Shown: one piece after another, positions 1 to 8,639 of the stretch | Numbering within the stretch: position 1 is the stretch's first letter | Layout of the letters: each line of letters begins with the position of its first letter | Assembly: GCA_049965775.1 (NCBI GenBank) | Contig: JBMFVX010000009.1 | Location: 1 to 40,073 of the forward strand | Length of the DNA stretch: 40,073 nucleotides | Direction of reading: 5' to 3' | Source of the DNA: JABEVB01 sp049965775 | GTDB taxonomy: Bacteria; Planctomycetota; Phycisphaerae; WQYP01 | The notes under the pieces: generated by a model | Told to the model about the DNA's origin: nothing | What the model saw: the letters and a program-made list of their open reading frames with translations, nothing else | Database searches by the model: none | Made by a program: the position numbers and the translations under genes

Positions 1-3000
1 TGTGTGGGACTGGTGCAGATTTCTTCGCCGCCGATGTAGGGGAAGATGCGTTGAGCATTGCGTGGGTCTTTGGTGATCAGGCGGTGCATTTCAGCGATGG
101 GTGAAGCAATGCCCTTTTTGTCGGTATCGTCAAAAGTAAAGCCCATGCCCAGAAGGATACTGCCCTGAAAACTTTGACCGGCGTTGGCGGGAAGTTTATG
201 CGGATCGTCATGGCCACCGGCATGAAATAAAAAGGCGGTGATTTGATCCACCTTTCGTCCATCAAGATCACACGGCGGTGGCGGCATATTCGAATAGCTT
301 TTGAAAATATGCACAATGCTGACCACCACGGCCGCCTGGCCAGGCCATTTGTAGCGGCGACGGGCGGCGTAAATCGTCCCGCCATGGGTGCAAATATAAC
401 GCAAGCCGGTAGAGCGTGTATCGCCCTGGGCGATGGTGTTGGTGGCGATGAGGCCCATGGTTCCACCGGGGCGCAGCAGGTTGAAGGCCCGGCGGAAAAA
501 GTGCGCCGCAAGATCGGTATTGCCGTTGGATTGCTCGTGTATTTCATCGAGCCAATCGGGGTAATATTGTCGGTTGGCGGCGATAAGGGTGTTTTTGCCC
601 GCAAACGGCGGATTGCCAACCATCGAATCAAAACCGGCATTCTCCCGGTCGAAGACTTCGGGAAATTCAACCTCCCAATGGAAGGGAATAACAGGCTTGG
701 GTCCGGAGCGCAAGGCGTTTACAACATCGCCGGGACGCAAAGCCAAATTGCCTGAATGCAAATAGCTGGCCAGCCGATTTACAAACTCATCCCGATTGAC
801 TAGCCGCAGTTTGTCTTTGGGTGCCGAAAAGAAGGCGGCAATCACCACATCGCCGAAAAAGCGGACGCCATTGATGGCTTCATCAGCCAAAGCAAGTTTG
901 GCGGCCTTGAGACCCGATGGCCCGGCATCTCCGGCGGCAAAGATTTCTGTTCGCAAGGCGGCGGCTTTATTGATTCGATCTTCAACATATTCCTGGCCGA
1001 ATATTCTTACGCCAGTTGGCTGCCAACGGCCATCTACTATTTGCTTGCGTGTAAGGCCCACCAGAGAATCACCGCAACGCAAAACATGGTCGAGAAATGT
1101 AAAGGGATGGTCTTGGGCGAGGGTAGCGAGCCAAAGCGACAGGCGGGCCAGGTCAACCGCCATGGGGTTGCGATCTACGCCATAAAGGCAACTCTGCGCT
1201 ACGAGCCGTCGGGCGTGGAGAATTTCATCCTCATCCACCGGGATAGTCGGCTGGCGTTTGTGAAAGCGCCATGATCGTACAAGCTGGTCGGCGAGCTGGC
1301 GGCATACCTCCACCAGAAATGCGCCCGACCCCATTGCCGGATCACAGATTTTTAGATCCAGTATTCGCTCCGGTTCCGGTGCTGCGCCGAGCGCAGCCAG
1401 TACCGGCTCGAGGGCCTTGCGAACAATTGGCTCAGTAAGACTGCGCGGGGTGTAATGCGAGCCAGAGCGGCGTCGCTCGTCGGTTGGATGCAGAAGCATC
1501 GCCCCAGTGGATACCAGGGCGGGCGTAATTTCACGGTCAATTTTTTTCTCCAGGCTGATGAGAACATCAGCCACCGTGCGAGCCGATTGCACGTCTTTGG
1601 CGCTCTGGCCCTTTGGCTCGTGACCGGTTTGGTCTTTAATCCATCCCGCGCGTTTTTCAGGTGCAATGGCCAGCACGGCATCGAGATTGAGAACCGCCGG
1701 TGCGCCACTACCTGCGGAGGGACGTAGTACGATGGAACTTCCGGTCGTAACAATCAATTCAAAGCCGATCATGGTTTCGTAAACGCTGCCGATTTGTTCC
1801 ACGTCGAGCGTACGGTAGCTAAGGCGCTGGCCGTCGAGCACCATGAGTTTTTCGAGCACACGGTAGATCACGCGATCGGAGATGCGCGGAAGCTCCGGCT
1901 GGGAAGCATTTTCCGGCGGCGTGGTTGGGCGCTGCCCCTCCAGAAATGGGTAGCGGTCGGGGTCAAAGAGGTAACCCTCACGGGGAGGAATGCTCATTTC
2001 GGCATGGGGAGTTCCTCTGTGAATAAGGCGGAAAAGCACCAGCAACTGCGCCCAGGCGCCGAAGCGTTGTTCCATAGTATCGGGATGGAGGGCCGCATCC
2101 GACCGAAGCCGGTTAAAAAGCCCGGTCACAGAATAAAAGTTGCTGTAGAGTTGACTGGCCGAAATAAGGCCACGGTCTTCTGCATAAAGCAGAAACACCA
2201 GGCGCATCAATACGGTTAAGACGCCTTTGTAGACCTGATCTGGATCAGCGGCCAAGAGCTCATTAAGAAGATCCCCTTTCAGCGCGGCATTTGCCGCCTG
2301 AAAACCGCGGACCATCTCATAAAGTGCGGCCAATACTTGCCCGGCCAATTGCTCTGACACGCGACTTTGGGCATTGCGGCTGTGGGCGAGCAGTGCCGGC
2401 AACCGTTGCTCGGTGGGCAGGCTGAAGAGCCGCTCGGCGCAAAGCAGCATATGCAGGGCCGAAAGGATAGGCCGACCGGCGACGCCGGCCATGGCTTCAA
2501 AGGGGAAGGTGATGTGGCCGCTGTTCTCGCCGACCGGGCAATACACCAGCCGCAGCGCTTCGCCATTGAATAATATGCCGATGGGAATGCCGGTCTCGCG
2601 CAGCAGCCGCTCAAACTTTGCCTGGGGGCTGGCCTTCCAGCCGGTGGGTGCGTCGTCAGTTGGCCGGTCAAAATCCTGTGCGCTGTCAATTTGTTTAATG
2701 AGCATCAGATAGGGCGGAGCATCTTCGGAACTGTGCGGATTTCGAACACAAAATGTCGGACAAAGCGTCTGGCTGTATTCCGGCAACGATACGCTAAGAG
2801 CTTCGAGCAAGGTTTCATTCGATGCTAAAGGCAGAGCATCGTCCGGCCGCCATCCGAGAACGAGCTGCGCAAAGCAGGTAAAATCGGCAACCTGCCTCGG
2901 TTCTTCACCGCCAAGGCATTCGAGAAGTGCTTGCTGCTGAGATGCTATGTTTCGATCCACATAGGCCTGGCAGTCCAGCAATGCGGCGGGAGACACCAAC

Positions 3001-3074
3001 AATCCCACCGGCTGAAGATAGCCCAGCCATTCATAATGGTCGGCCAGGGCTTTGACTTCGGAAGCTGAAGCCAT
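1..3074 (-). CDS. drmMI: Class 1 DISARM-type adenine DNA methylase, DrmMI-like (3' end beyond the window)
   Basis: This is an N6-adenine DNA methyltransferase of the Eco57I/type IIG-like class. In DISARM the methylase marks host DNA as self. Reading the minus strand from the ATG at 3074 gives an open frame of about 1024 codons with no stop before the left edge, so the C-terminus is missing. Motif I for SAM binding (DPAMGSGAF) lies near residue 579 and the catalytic motif IV (NPPF) near residue 820. The first 500 or so residues form a long N-terminal region with no motif I recognise. The start is 2 nt after the stop of the upstream helicase gene, so the two are surely co-transcribed and probably translationally coupled. 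The pairing with a DrmD-type helicase is what points to DISARM; without it a stand-alone type IIG or BREX PglX-like enzyme would be the alternative. The downstream genes needed to confirm this (drmA, drmB, drmC) lie outside the window. Confidence 0.85.
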   Translation of the reverse strand, partial: MASASEVKALADHYEWLGYLQPVGLLVSPAALLDCQAYVDRNIASQQQALLECLGGEEPRQVADFTCFAQLVLGWRPDDALPLASNETLLEALSVSLPEYSQTLCPTFCVRNPHSSEDAPPYLMLIKQIDSAQDFDRPTDDAPTGWKASPQAKFERLLRETGIPIGILFNGEALRLVYCPVGENSGHITFPFEAMAGVAGRPILSALHMLLCAERLFSLPTEQRLPALLAHSRNAQSRVSEQLAGQVLAALYEMVRGFQAANAALKGDLLNELLAADPDQVYKGVLTVLMRLVFLLYAEDRGLISASQLYSNFYSVTGLFNRLRSDAALHPDTMEQRFGAWAQLLVLFRLIHRGTPHAEMSIPPREGYLFDPDRYPFLEGQRPTTPPENASQPELPRISDRVIYRVLEKLMVLDGQRLSYRTLDVEQIGSVYETMIGFELIVTTGSSIVLRPSAGSGAPAVLNLDAVLAIAPEKRAGWIKDQTGHEPKGQSAKDVQSARTVADVLISLEKKIDREITPALVSTGAMLLHPTDERRRSGSHYTPRSLTEPIVRKALEPVLAALGAAPEPERILDLKICDPAMGSGAFLVEVCRQLADQLVRSWRFHKRQPTIPVDEDEILHARRLVAQSCLYGVDRNPMAVDLARLSLWLATLAQDHPFTFLDHVLRCGDSLVGLTRKQIVDGRWQPTGVRIFGQEYVEDRINKAAALRTEIFAAGDAGPSGLKAAKLALADEAINGVRFFGDVVIAAFFSAPKDKLRLVNRDEFVNRLASYLHSGNLALRPGDVVNALRSGPKPVIPFHWEVEFPEVFDRENAGFDSMVGNPPFAGKNTLIAANRQYYPDWLDEIHEQSNGNTDLAAHFFRRAFNLLRPGGTMGLIATNTIAQGDTRSTGLRYICTHGGTIYAARRRYKWPGQAAVVVSIVHIFKSYSNMPPPPCDLDGRKVDQITAFLFHAGGHDDPHKLPANAGQSFQGSILLGMGFTFDDTDKKGIASPIAEMHRLITKDPRNAQRIFPYIGGEEICTSPT

Positions 3075-3076
3075 GG

Positions 3077-6000
3077 TCAGTCTCCCCTCGGCCACAGGTA
3101 AACCAGCCCGACCGGCTCTATGCGGCGGGCATGTATGCGATACAGGGCGGAGATTCTCTCAGGTTGCTCGCGTATTTCGCGGGTGAGGCTTTCAAGGCGT
3201 TTATTCCAGTAGCGCCGGTCGGCGTCAAGTTGACGGCGCTCTGCCTCGCCAAACGCCATGGCCAATTGCTGCGAGCGGCCGCTCTGAAAGCTTTGGGCGG
3301 TCTGCTGGATCCTTTTCTGTTGATCTTCCAGGAGCCGACGCATGGCTGCCGCCTCGGCGGTTCCGCGTTTTTGCAGCGCCTGCTGAGCCTCTATTGCATA
3401 GTTTTCGCCACGTTCCTGTAGATGCGGCAGCAAATCATTGACATCCACGGTTACACTTTGCCGCAGAACAGCCGCACGCTCAGCGTGTGGTGCATCAGGC
3501 CCCTCCAGCGCGGTATTTAAAAGGTGAAGGGAAAATCCTTCCGCATCACGGGCGTAGGGAGCCAGCGGCTCGGATCGACGGGCAGGGTCCGACCATCGGG
3601 CCGCAACAAAAATCAATTCTTCATGCAGCCGTGCGGCGGCCGAGCCGTACAAGCACAACCGGCCCAGCAGAATAACCCGAGGCACGCGGTCGGCGGTATG
3701 GGTGAGGCAGCAGCGCGAGAGGTCGTGATGGACAAACCCCTGCGCCCGAAACCGTCCCAGCAGACGCTGCACAACGCGCTGCTCGAGATGAAATTGAACC
3801 GTTCGTTCCGACATGTCACCGGGATCTTCAAAGACGACCGGTCTGGGGGGATTGAGCTTGCGCCATTCAAAAATACTTTGCCCGGCGGACCGTTGCCTTC
3901 GGAGTGAATCAATTGCCGAGGCCCAGGTTGGATCGGCGCCGGGCAGTAAATCCAATGCAGGAAACTCCAGGCGGCCCCGATGCCCCGTTATAGGTTTCAG
4001 GGCAGGCGCACCAGCCAAATTAAGGCCACAGGAAACTGCGGCCTGAAAGTGTTGCTCATTAAAGTTAATTCGCTGGCGGGAATCCTCCAGGCACTTCGCC
4101 AGAGCCGCAATTTGCTGGCGCAGGGCATCCTGCCGGAAACGAGTTTCCTCCAATTCTTCAGAAATGGATTGTTTGAGTTCGGGTTGAAGATCGGCCGACT
4201 GTATCTGCTGGAGTGTTTGTTCAAGTTGATCCCGGCGGATTCCTGACTTGAGTGCGCCGGCGAGCTGCTCCTCCAGCACGGAAGAAAAGCTTCCAAGTTC
4301 TTCGCGTATTGTTACCGACTTTTTTACCAGCACCTGCAGGATGCGATCTTCCGGCCGCTGGCGATAAAAAAAGTAATGACAGAAAACCTCCGGCCGGGGC
4401 TGAAGTTTGCGATCAATGCGGCCATTGCGCTGTTCCATTCGCGCGGGATTCCAGGGGACGTCAAAATGAAACAGATTCCAGCATTGCGACTGAAGGTTCA
4501 AACCTTCGCGGGCGGCGTCGGTTGCGATGAGTATCCGCAGCGGGTTGGTCGCCGGGTCGGAGTTGAAGGCGCGTTTGATACGCTCGCGCTCATCGGACGG
4601 CGTTGGGCCATGAAAGATGGCGATGCGCTCTTCGGCAAAGTCTGTATTCTCTATCGCCGATCGTAATTGCCGCTCGATGTAGCGTTTGGTGTCATCAAAT
4701 TCAGTAAAAATTATAATGCGCAGGTCGTTCCAGACGGCCCGGTTTCGGTGGGCCGGTGCGCCCGTCAGTCCGGGGCACATGTGATCGTTCATCCATTGCA
4801 AGAGGCGCCGGATGCGTGCGTCGGGATTTGAACGGGCCGCATCAGCCATCGCAGCCATTTGTTCGAGCAGCTGTTGCTCCCGGGCAAAGAGCCGCTGGGA
4901 CTCGGCAGATTCGAGAGTGCCCGCTGAATCGCGACTGGCCCTTGCGATGGCCGCCTCCTCTTGCTGCCCAAGCAAATCTTCGGGCAGTTCAGCGCGATCG
5001 TCATCCGCGGTCACCGGGTCCAGCCATAACCCCTCCGGATCGGGTGCGCCCCCGGCGGTGGCACTGCTTGATTGTGGAAGGCCAGCCGTCTGAGACTGCC
5101 ATTGTTCCCAATGGCGCTGCACCGTCAGCCGATGCACGCGCAGGGTTCGGGCGAAAGCTTCGATCGATGATAAAAGTCGCTGCTGCAAGCCTGTAAGCAG
5201 CAGGGCCGAGGTTGAGCGGCTCCGCCTGGAATCAGATTCGAGCCGAAGTTCGCGAGTTCGGCGGTATTCGTCCAACAGGTCCGGCAGCCGAAGTTCCGGC
5301 GATTCGGGGGAAAGCCCGTCGAGATCAAGTTGTACAACCTGACGCTTTGAAAACCCGCCGGCAACCTCGCGAATGTCTTCCTTCAGGCGACGGACCATCA
5401 CGGCATCGAGATCGCCCTTACGCACCTTGACGCCGCGACAGAAGCGCTGCGGGTCCAGAATTTCCAGCAGAGCCGAGAAACTGTTGGAGTGCCCATTGTG
5501 AGGCGTTGCGGAAAGAAAAAGACGATGTTCGAAACGTGGTGCAAGGTCGCGCATAGCGCGGGTGATTTTGGTGTCAATGGCATACCGCGATCCGGAGGAG
5601 GGGGCGGCATGGTGGGCCTCGTCAAAAATGAGCAAGGATCCGGGGCGTAACTCGCCGAGCCAGTCGCGCAGCCCGGCCGTGTAACCCTCATCAATCAAGA
5701 GGCGATGCGAGAACAAAAAGCGGCTGTGTGTTGTCCAGGGGTTGACGGCAAAGCCTCGCTCACGCCGCACCCGGGCCAGGTATGCACGATCCAGCACTTC
5801 AAAAATCAGACCAAAGCGAGCCTCCATCTCCTCCTTCCATTGCAGGATCATCGAGGGAGGACAGCACACAACAATATCACGGGCTTTTTTTCGCAGCAGC
5901 AACTCGCGTGCGATCAGGCCCGATTCGATGGTTTTGCCAACACCCACATCGTCGGCAATAAACAGGTTGACCCGGGGCAACAGCAAAGCTTTTCTCAAGG

Positions 6001-6361
6001 GTTCAAGCTGATAAGGCTCAATGCGGATACCCGCCCGAAAAGGGGCCTGAAACAACCGTGGATCAGTCGCGGTGATGCAATTCCAGCGAAGTGTATTCAG
6101 ATAAGCCGCAAAGATATCAGGTTGATCGAACCCACGGGTGCCGAGCTTTTCCCAGTGATCTACTCCGATCACCGAGCCGTCAAGTTCATATTCCCATAAG
6201 ACTTCTAATGGCTGACCTTGCGCGTCGTCATCAACACAAGAGAGTTTGCAAAGCGTCGGCCGGTCTTTCTGTGAAGGCGCATCAACCTCTTCGACCAGAT
6301 AGGCCCGTTGCCGCACCCGGACGATCTCGCCCACCCGAGGTATGCAAGATGGTTCAGCCAT
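3077..6361 (-). CDS. drmD: SNF2-family helicase, DISARM DrmD-like
   Basis: A 1094-residue SNF2/superfamily 2 DNA-dependent ATPase. The N-terminal 100 residues (VGEIVRVRQRAYLVEEV, then LRWNCITATDPRLFQAPFRA) match my memory of DrmD, the helicase that defines class 1 DISARM. Walker A is ADDVGVGKT at 136-144, the DEAH box is at 247-250 and motif III is SATPHNG from 284. The second RecA domain shows IFTEFDDTKRYIERQL, then ATDAAREGLNLQ and the arginine-finger motif QRNGRIDR. A long helical C-terminal region rich in Gln, Arg and Glu follows. An AAGGAG ribosome site lies 12 nt before the ATG, slightly far. It is followed after 2 nt by the methylase and preceded by the TGT-like gene after 79 nt. DpdE, the SNF2 protein of the DNA 7-deazaguanine (Dpd) cluster, is the main alternative and matters here because a DpdA-like gene lies upstream. 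Confidence 0.88.
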   Translation of the reverse strand: MAEPSCIPRVGEIVRVRQRAYLVEEVDAPSQKDRPTLCKLSCVDDDAQGQPLEVLWEYELDGSVIGVDHWEKLGTRGFDQPDIFAAYLNTLRWNCITATDPRLFQAPFRAGIRIEPYQLEPLRKALLLPRVNLFIADDVGVGKTIESGLIARELLLRKKARDIVVCCPPSMILQWKEEMEARFGLIFEVLDRAYLARVRRERGFAVNPWTTHSRFLFSHRLLIDEGYTAGLRDWLGELRPGSLLIFDEAHHAAPSSGSRYAIDTKITRAMRDLAPRFEHRLFLSATPHNGHSNSFSALLEILDPQRFCRGVKVRKGDLDAVMVRRLKEDIREVAGGFSKRQVVQLDLDGLSPESPELRLPDLLDEYRRTRELRLESDSRRSRSTSALLLTGLQQRLLSSIEAFARTLRVHRLTVQRHWEQWQSQTAGLPQSSSATAGGAPDPEGLWLDPVTADDDRAELPEDLLGQQEEAAIARASRDSAGTLESAESQRLFAREQQLLEQMAAMADAARSNPDARIRRLLQWMNDHMCPGLTGAPAHRNRAVWNDLRIIIFTEFDDTKRYIERQLRSAIENTDFAEERIAIFHGPTPSDERERIKRAFNSDPATNPLRILIATDAAREGLNLQSQCWNLFHFDVPWNPARMEQRNGRIDRKLQPRPEVFCHYFFYRQRPEDRILQVLVKKSVTIREELGSFSSVLEEQLAGALKSGIRRDQLEQTLQQIQSADLQPELKQSISEELEETRFRQDALRQQIAALAKCLEDSRQRINFNEQHFQAAVSCGLNLAGAPALKPITGHRGRLEFPALDLLPGADPTWASAIDSLRRQRSAGQSIFEWRKLNPPRPVVFEDPGDMSERTVQFHLEQRVVQRLLGRFRAQGFVHHDLSRCCLTHTADRVPRVILLGRLCLYGSAAARLHEELIFVAARWSDPARRSEPLAPYARDAEGFSLHLLNTALEGPDAPHAERAAVLRQSVTVDVNDLLPHLQERGENYAIEAQQALQKRGTAEAAAMRRLLEDQQKRIQQTAQSFQSGRSQQLAMAFGEAERRQLDADRRYWNKRLESLTREIREQPERISALYRIHARRIEPVGLVYLWPRGD

Positions 6362-6440
6362 GATTTTTAGAGACTCCTTATGGGTCGAATCGTAAAGGCC
6401 GGTGTGCTATCCGGCAAGCCATCGAGGCGTTGTGGCTGTA

Positions 6441-7610
6441 TCACTTCAAATGGCGATGGAGGTTGCGGGCATGTTCAAAGGCAGTGGCATATCGTGATCG
6501 CTGCAGTCGGCCTTCCATGAACTGATTGAGTGTGCCTTTGCGCAGGGCTGCACGATACTTACGAACTTCAAAATTAAAACTCCAGAGATTATGACAAGCC
6601 CGATTGTGGACATGCTCGTTGCTGACCAAATCAACAAGATTGGCGACATACTGACGCCGGGTGGCGGCTTTCGTAAGGTCAAGCACATGTCCACTGATCC
6701 AGTCTTTTGCGGTAAAGCCCTCTTCATTGGCCAAAATGCCCAGGCGATTTTGAAATTGTTTCATTGCCTGATTGAATCTTATATCGCTGTTATATTCACG
6801 CATTGCCATACGCATGACATAGTGCCCGGGAAGCTGGGCCAGTTTGAAGCCGGCGCTGACCATCCATGTTTGCGAGTCAACTGAATCTGCTCCGCTGTAA
6901 AATGCAAGCAACATCAGGAGCGCCGACCCCATTGAAAAACAGTGTATTTGAGAATTGGGAAGCTCCGTCCGCACCTGGTGTATGACCTCAACGGCCAGCG
7001 TAGCATCTCCGCGCTGGGCGAGCGGGGCCAGACTTCCGATTCCGACATGATTGAGCAGCGGCTGATGCTGGCGATCGGCAATTCGACGAAGGCGTTCGAT
7101 ACAGCCGAGGAGTTGCCGTCTGGTGTGGCCATGAATGACCGGCATCAACGCCATCTCTGAGGACACATTGGCCATTTCTCGCGCCATGATATTGGTGTTG
7201 TGTATCGTTCTGGCGATACGCCTTTGCTTATCTTTAGCATCCGGCGGGAAGGGATGATCCAGTGCTACACCAACGTGCGCTTTCGATCGCAGTTCGATTT
7301 TCAGAATCTCCTGGGGAGAGATGGAAATGGTGCTATCTTTAAGAAAATAATAGGCGCCCGAGTCAATGATAATCGGCCGGCCGGCAAAACGCAGGTATGC
7401 AGCAGGATCCCATCCGTTATTGAGCCAGGCCTTATATTTTCGGCGTGTGAAATCATAGGCATTGATAAGAATAGCTTCTGTTCTTGTCATTGCCCAGGGC
7501 AGGTGGCGCAGCCCAGATGTCGGGAAATCGCCAAGGCGATAACTGGCAAAGAGCACAGGGACTTTGAGTGTATGCGGTCCGAGTGTGATGATTTTAGACC
7601 CGTCTGGCAT
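6441..7610 (-). CDS. tRNA-guanine transglycosylase-like protein (TGT/DpdA superfamily)
   Basis: A 389-residue protein with the base-exchange barrel signature. IIDSGAYYF at 81-89 corresponds to the TGT DSGGFQ motif, making D83 the likely counterpart of the general acid/base aspartate. ALDHPFPPD at 116-124 and PVIHGHT at 157-163 fit the following strands. GADSVDSQTW at 240-249 replaces the GxDxFDCV motif, with D245 the probable nucleophile. The CxCx2C zinc cluster of canonical tRNA TGTs is not present; a lone RACHNLW lies near 337-343. The S-x-D-S-x-x-W form is closer to DpdA-type paralogues, some of which insert 7-deazaguanines into DNA, than to queuine TGT. A GGTGGAG ribosome site sits just before the ATG. 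It follows the DUF6884-like gene by 7 nt and precedes the DrmD-like helicase by 79 nt on the same strand. No 7-deazaguanine synthesis gene (queC, queD, queE, folE) is in the window. The substrate (tRNA or DNA) cannot be read from sequence. Confidence 0.78.
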   Translation of the reverse strand: MPDGSKIITLGPHTLKVPVLFASYRLGDFPTSGLRHLPWAMTRTEAILINAYDFTRRKYKAWLNNGWDPAAYLRFAGRPIIIDSGAYYFLKDSTISISPQEILKIELRSKAHVGVALDHPFPPDAKDKQRRIARTIHNTNIMAREMANVSSEMALMPVIHGHTRRQLLGCIERLRRIADRQHQPLLNHVGIGSLAPLAQRGDATLAVEVIHQVRTELPNSQIHCFSMGSALLMLLAFYSGADSVDSQTWMVSAGFKLAQLPGHYVMRMAMREYNSDIRFNQAMKQFQNRLGILANEEGFTAKDWISGHVLDLTKAATRRQYVANLVDLVSNEHVHNRACHNLWSFNFEVRKYRAALRKGTLNQFMEGRLQRSRYATAFEHARNLHRHLK

Positions 7611-7617
7611 GCTCCAC

Positions 7618-8151
7618 CTACCCTCTCTGCTTCACGCCGGGTTGCGCCGCATCGCTCGCAGCAGCTTTCCCGGTGTGGATCAGCCACTTTTTAAGTGCGG
7701 CGGCACGAACACCAATCGGGCCGTTCGCCCAGATGGCAAGTTTCAACTCCGGTAAACCCGCCACCAGTCTGGCGTAGTCACGCCCCAGGCTGATATAAAC
7801 CTGCGGGCTTTCGTATTGGGCAAGCAACTGTTTTAAACAGGTACGCACCTGGCCTGCGATATGTTTAGCCCGATTAATATCCATTCTCTGGTCGTAGCAG
7901 GCAATGGGTGTTGAACTTTCGATTAACCCATATTTGGCTGATATAATTGCCACCCGCAGCAATGGGGAGGCGAGACGCTCTCGCATCGCTTTTTTAATAA
8001 CCTTGTATAGTACTCCATCGTAACGTTCGATTGCGGGGATATTGCCTGCCGGAGAGCGATGTTTTGCCGCGGAACAGGAGATCAAGACAATGGGGCATCC
8101 TCGACCGGTGTTGGCTGATGCGCGGTTTCGCGGTGTGTGTTGTGTACTCAT
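7618..8151 (-). CDS. DUF6884-like protein next to the TGT-like gene
   Basis: A 177-residue protein when begun at the ATG at 8151. The frame stays open to an ATG at 8280 (220 residues), but the extra 43 residues are cysteine-rich, low in order and do not look coded. There is no strong ribosome site at either start. The conserved core is PIVLISCSAAK (about 20-30), IERYDGVLYKVIKKA, then ISAKYGLIES followed by CYDQRMD, and a later VYISLGRDYARL. The SCSxxK plus SAKYGL plus YDQ pattern is that of DUF6884, a small alpha/beta family of unknown activity. A PCSxxK pattern also occurs in the DUF5591 domain of the archaeosine synthase ArcS, which acts on a 7-deazaguanine placed by a TGT; that parallel is suggestive only. 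The stop is 7 nt before the TGT-like start, so the two are a tight pair and probably act on the same base. Function unknown. Confidence 0.7.
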   Translation of the reverse strand: MSTQHTPRNRASANTGRGCPIVLISCSAAKHRSPAGNIPAIERYDGVLYKVIKKAMRERLASPLLRVAIISAKYGLIESSTPIACYDQRMDINRAKHIAGQVRTCLKQLLAQYESPQVYISLGRDYARLVAGLPELKLAIWANGPIGVRAAALKKWLIHTGKAAASDAAQPGVKQRG

Positions 8152-8639
8152 ACCAAAGTAAGGATACGCCACGCATTGCCAATCTGGTAGCGTGCCCCGG
8201 CAAGAGCATCTTGCTTGAGACGGAATCGGACAAACGCGTATTTGGACGCAATGCCAACGTTCTCTGTATGGAAAAGGCATTTCACGCGCGGCGCAGCTTC
8301 CGGTAGGCCGGAGGCGACTGACGATGGTTTAGCACGGAGGGCGCTGGGCGACGGGTTTTACCGCGTCCCGATAGAAGATGCTGGCGCTCTATCGGGGTCT
8401 TCGGCATCGCTGCCGCAAGGCAAGGTCACGCAGTGGCGTTTGTTTTAGCCTAAGGGCACGAAAGTCCCGCGAATGATCGCGGAGTTGGTTGTTCCCGGCG
8501 CTTTGGCATACCTACGCGCGATTGGCTTTTGGCGGTAGCCGTCATAGGCTCTGATAAGGTGATAAGCGGCCAAACGGGCTATATCTCGATTAGGACAGCG
8601 CTTTTTGCTATACTCAAAGGGAAAGGAGCCGGGTGAAAT
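8152..8639. other. Intergenic region with inverted repeats between the defence locus and nadA
   Basis: Divergent upstream region of the DUF6884-like gene (minus) and nadA (plus). It contains an 8-bp perfect inverted repeat, CCCGATAG at 8367-8374 and CTATCGGG at 8389-8396, and a 6-bp stem with a 4-nt loop at 8467-8482 (CCGCGA/TCGCGG). I see no tRNA, known riboswitch or T-run terminator. Short frames on both strands have no recognisable protein content. It may be the edge of the accessory island. Confidence 0.5.
8606..8614 (+). promoter_or_regulatory. Candidate extended -10 promoter for nadA
   Basis: TGCTATACT has the TGn extension and a good -10 hexamer (TATACT at 8609-8614), 25 nt before the nadA ATG. 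No good -35 is seen at the expected distance, which extended -10 promoters tolerate. AGGAG at 8624-8628 is the likely ribosome site, 11 nt before the start. Confidence 0.35.

Noticed and set aside
77..2712. Several open frames inside the methylase region, on both strands
   Set aside because: They are shadow frames; the continuous minus frame from 3074 carries motif I and NPPF and explains the region.
3077..6361. Assigning the helicase to a BREX or type I/III restriction system
   Set aside because: The N-terminal sequence and adjacency to an Eco57I-like methylase fit DrmD better; no BREX (pglZ, brxC) or hsdS-like gene is visible.
8281..8639. RNase P RNA, tmRNA or known riboswitch upstream of nadA
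   Set aside because: None of the conserved sequence blocks of these RNAs could be found on either strand.
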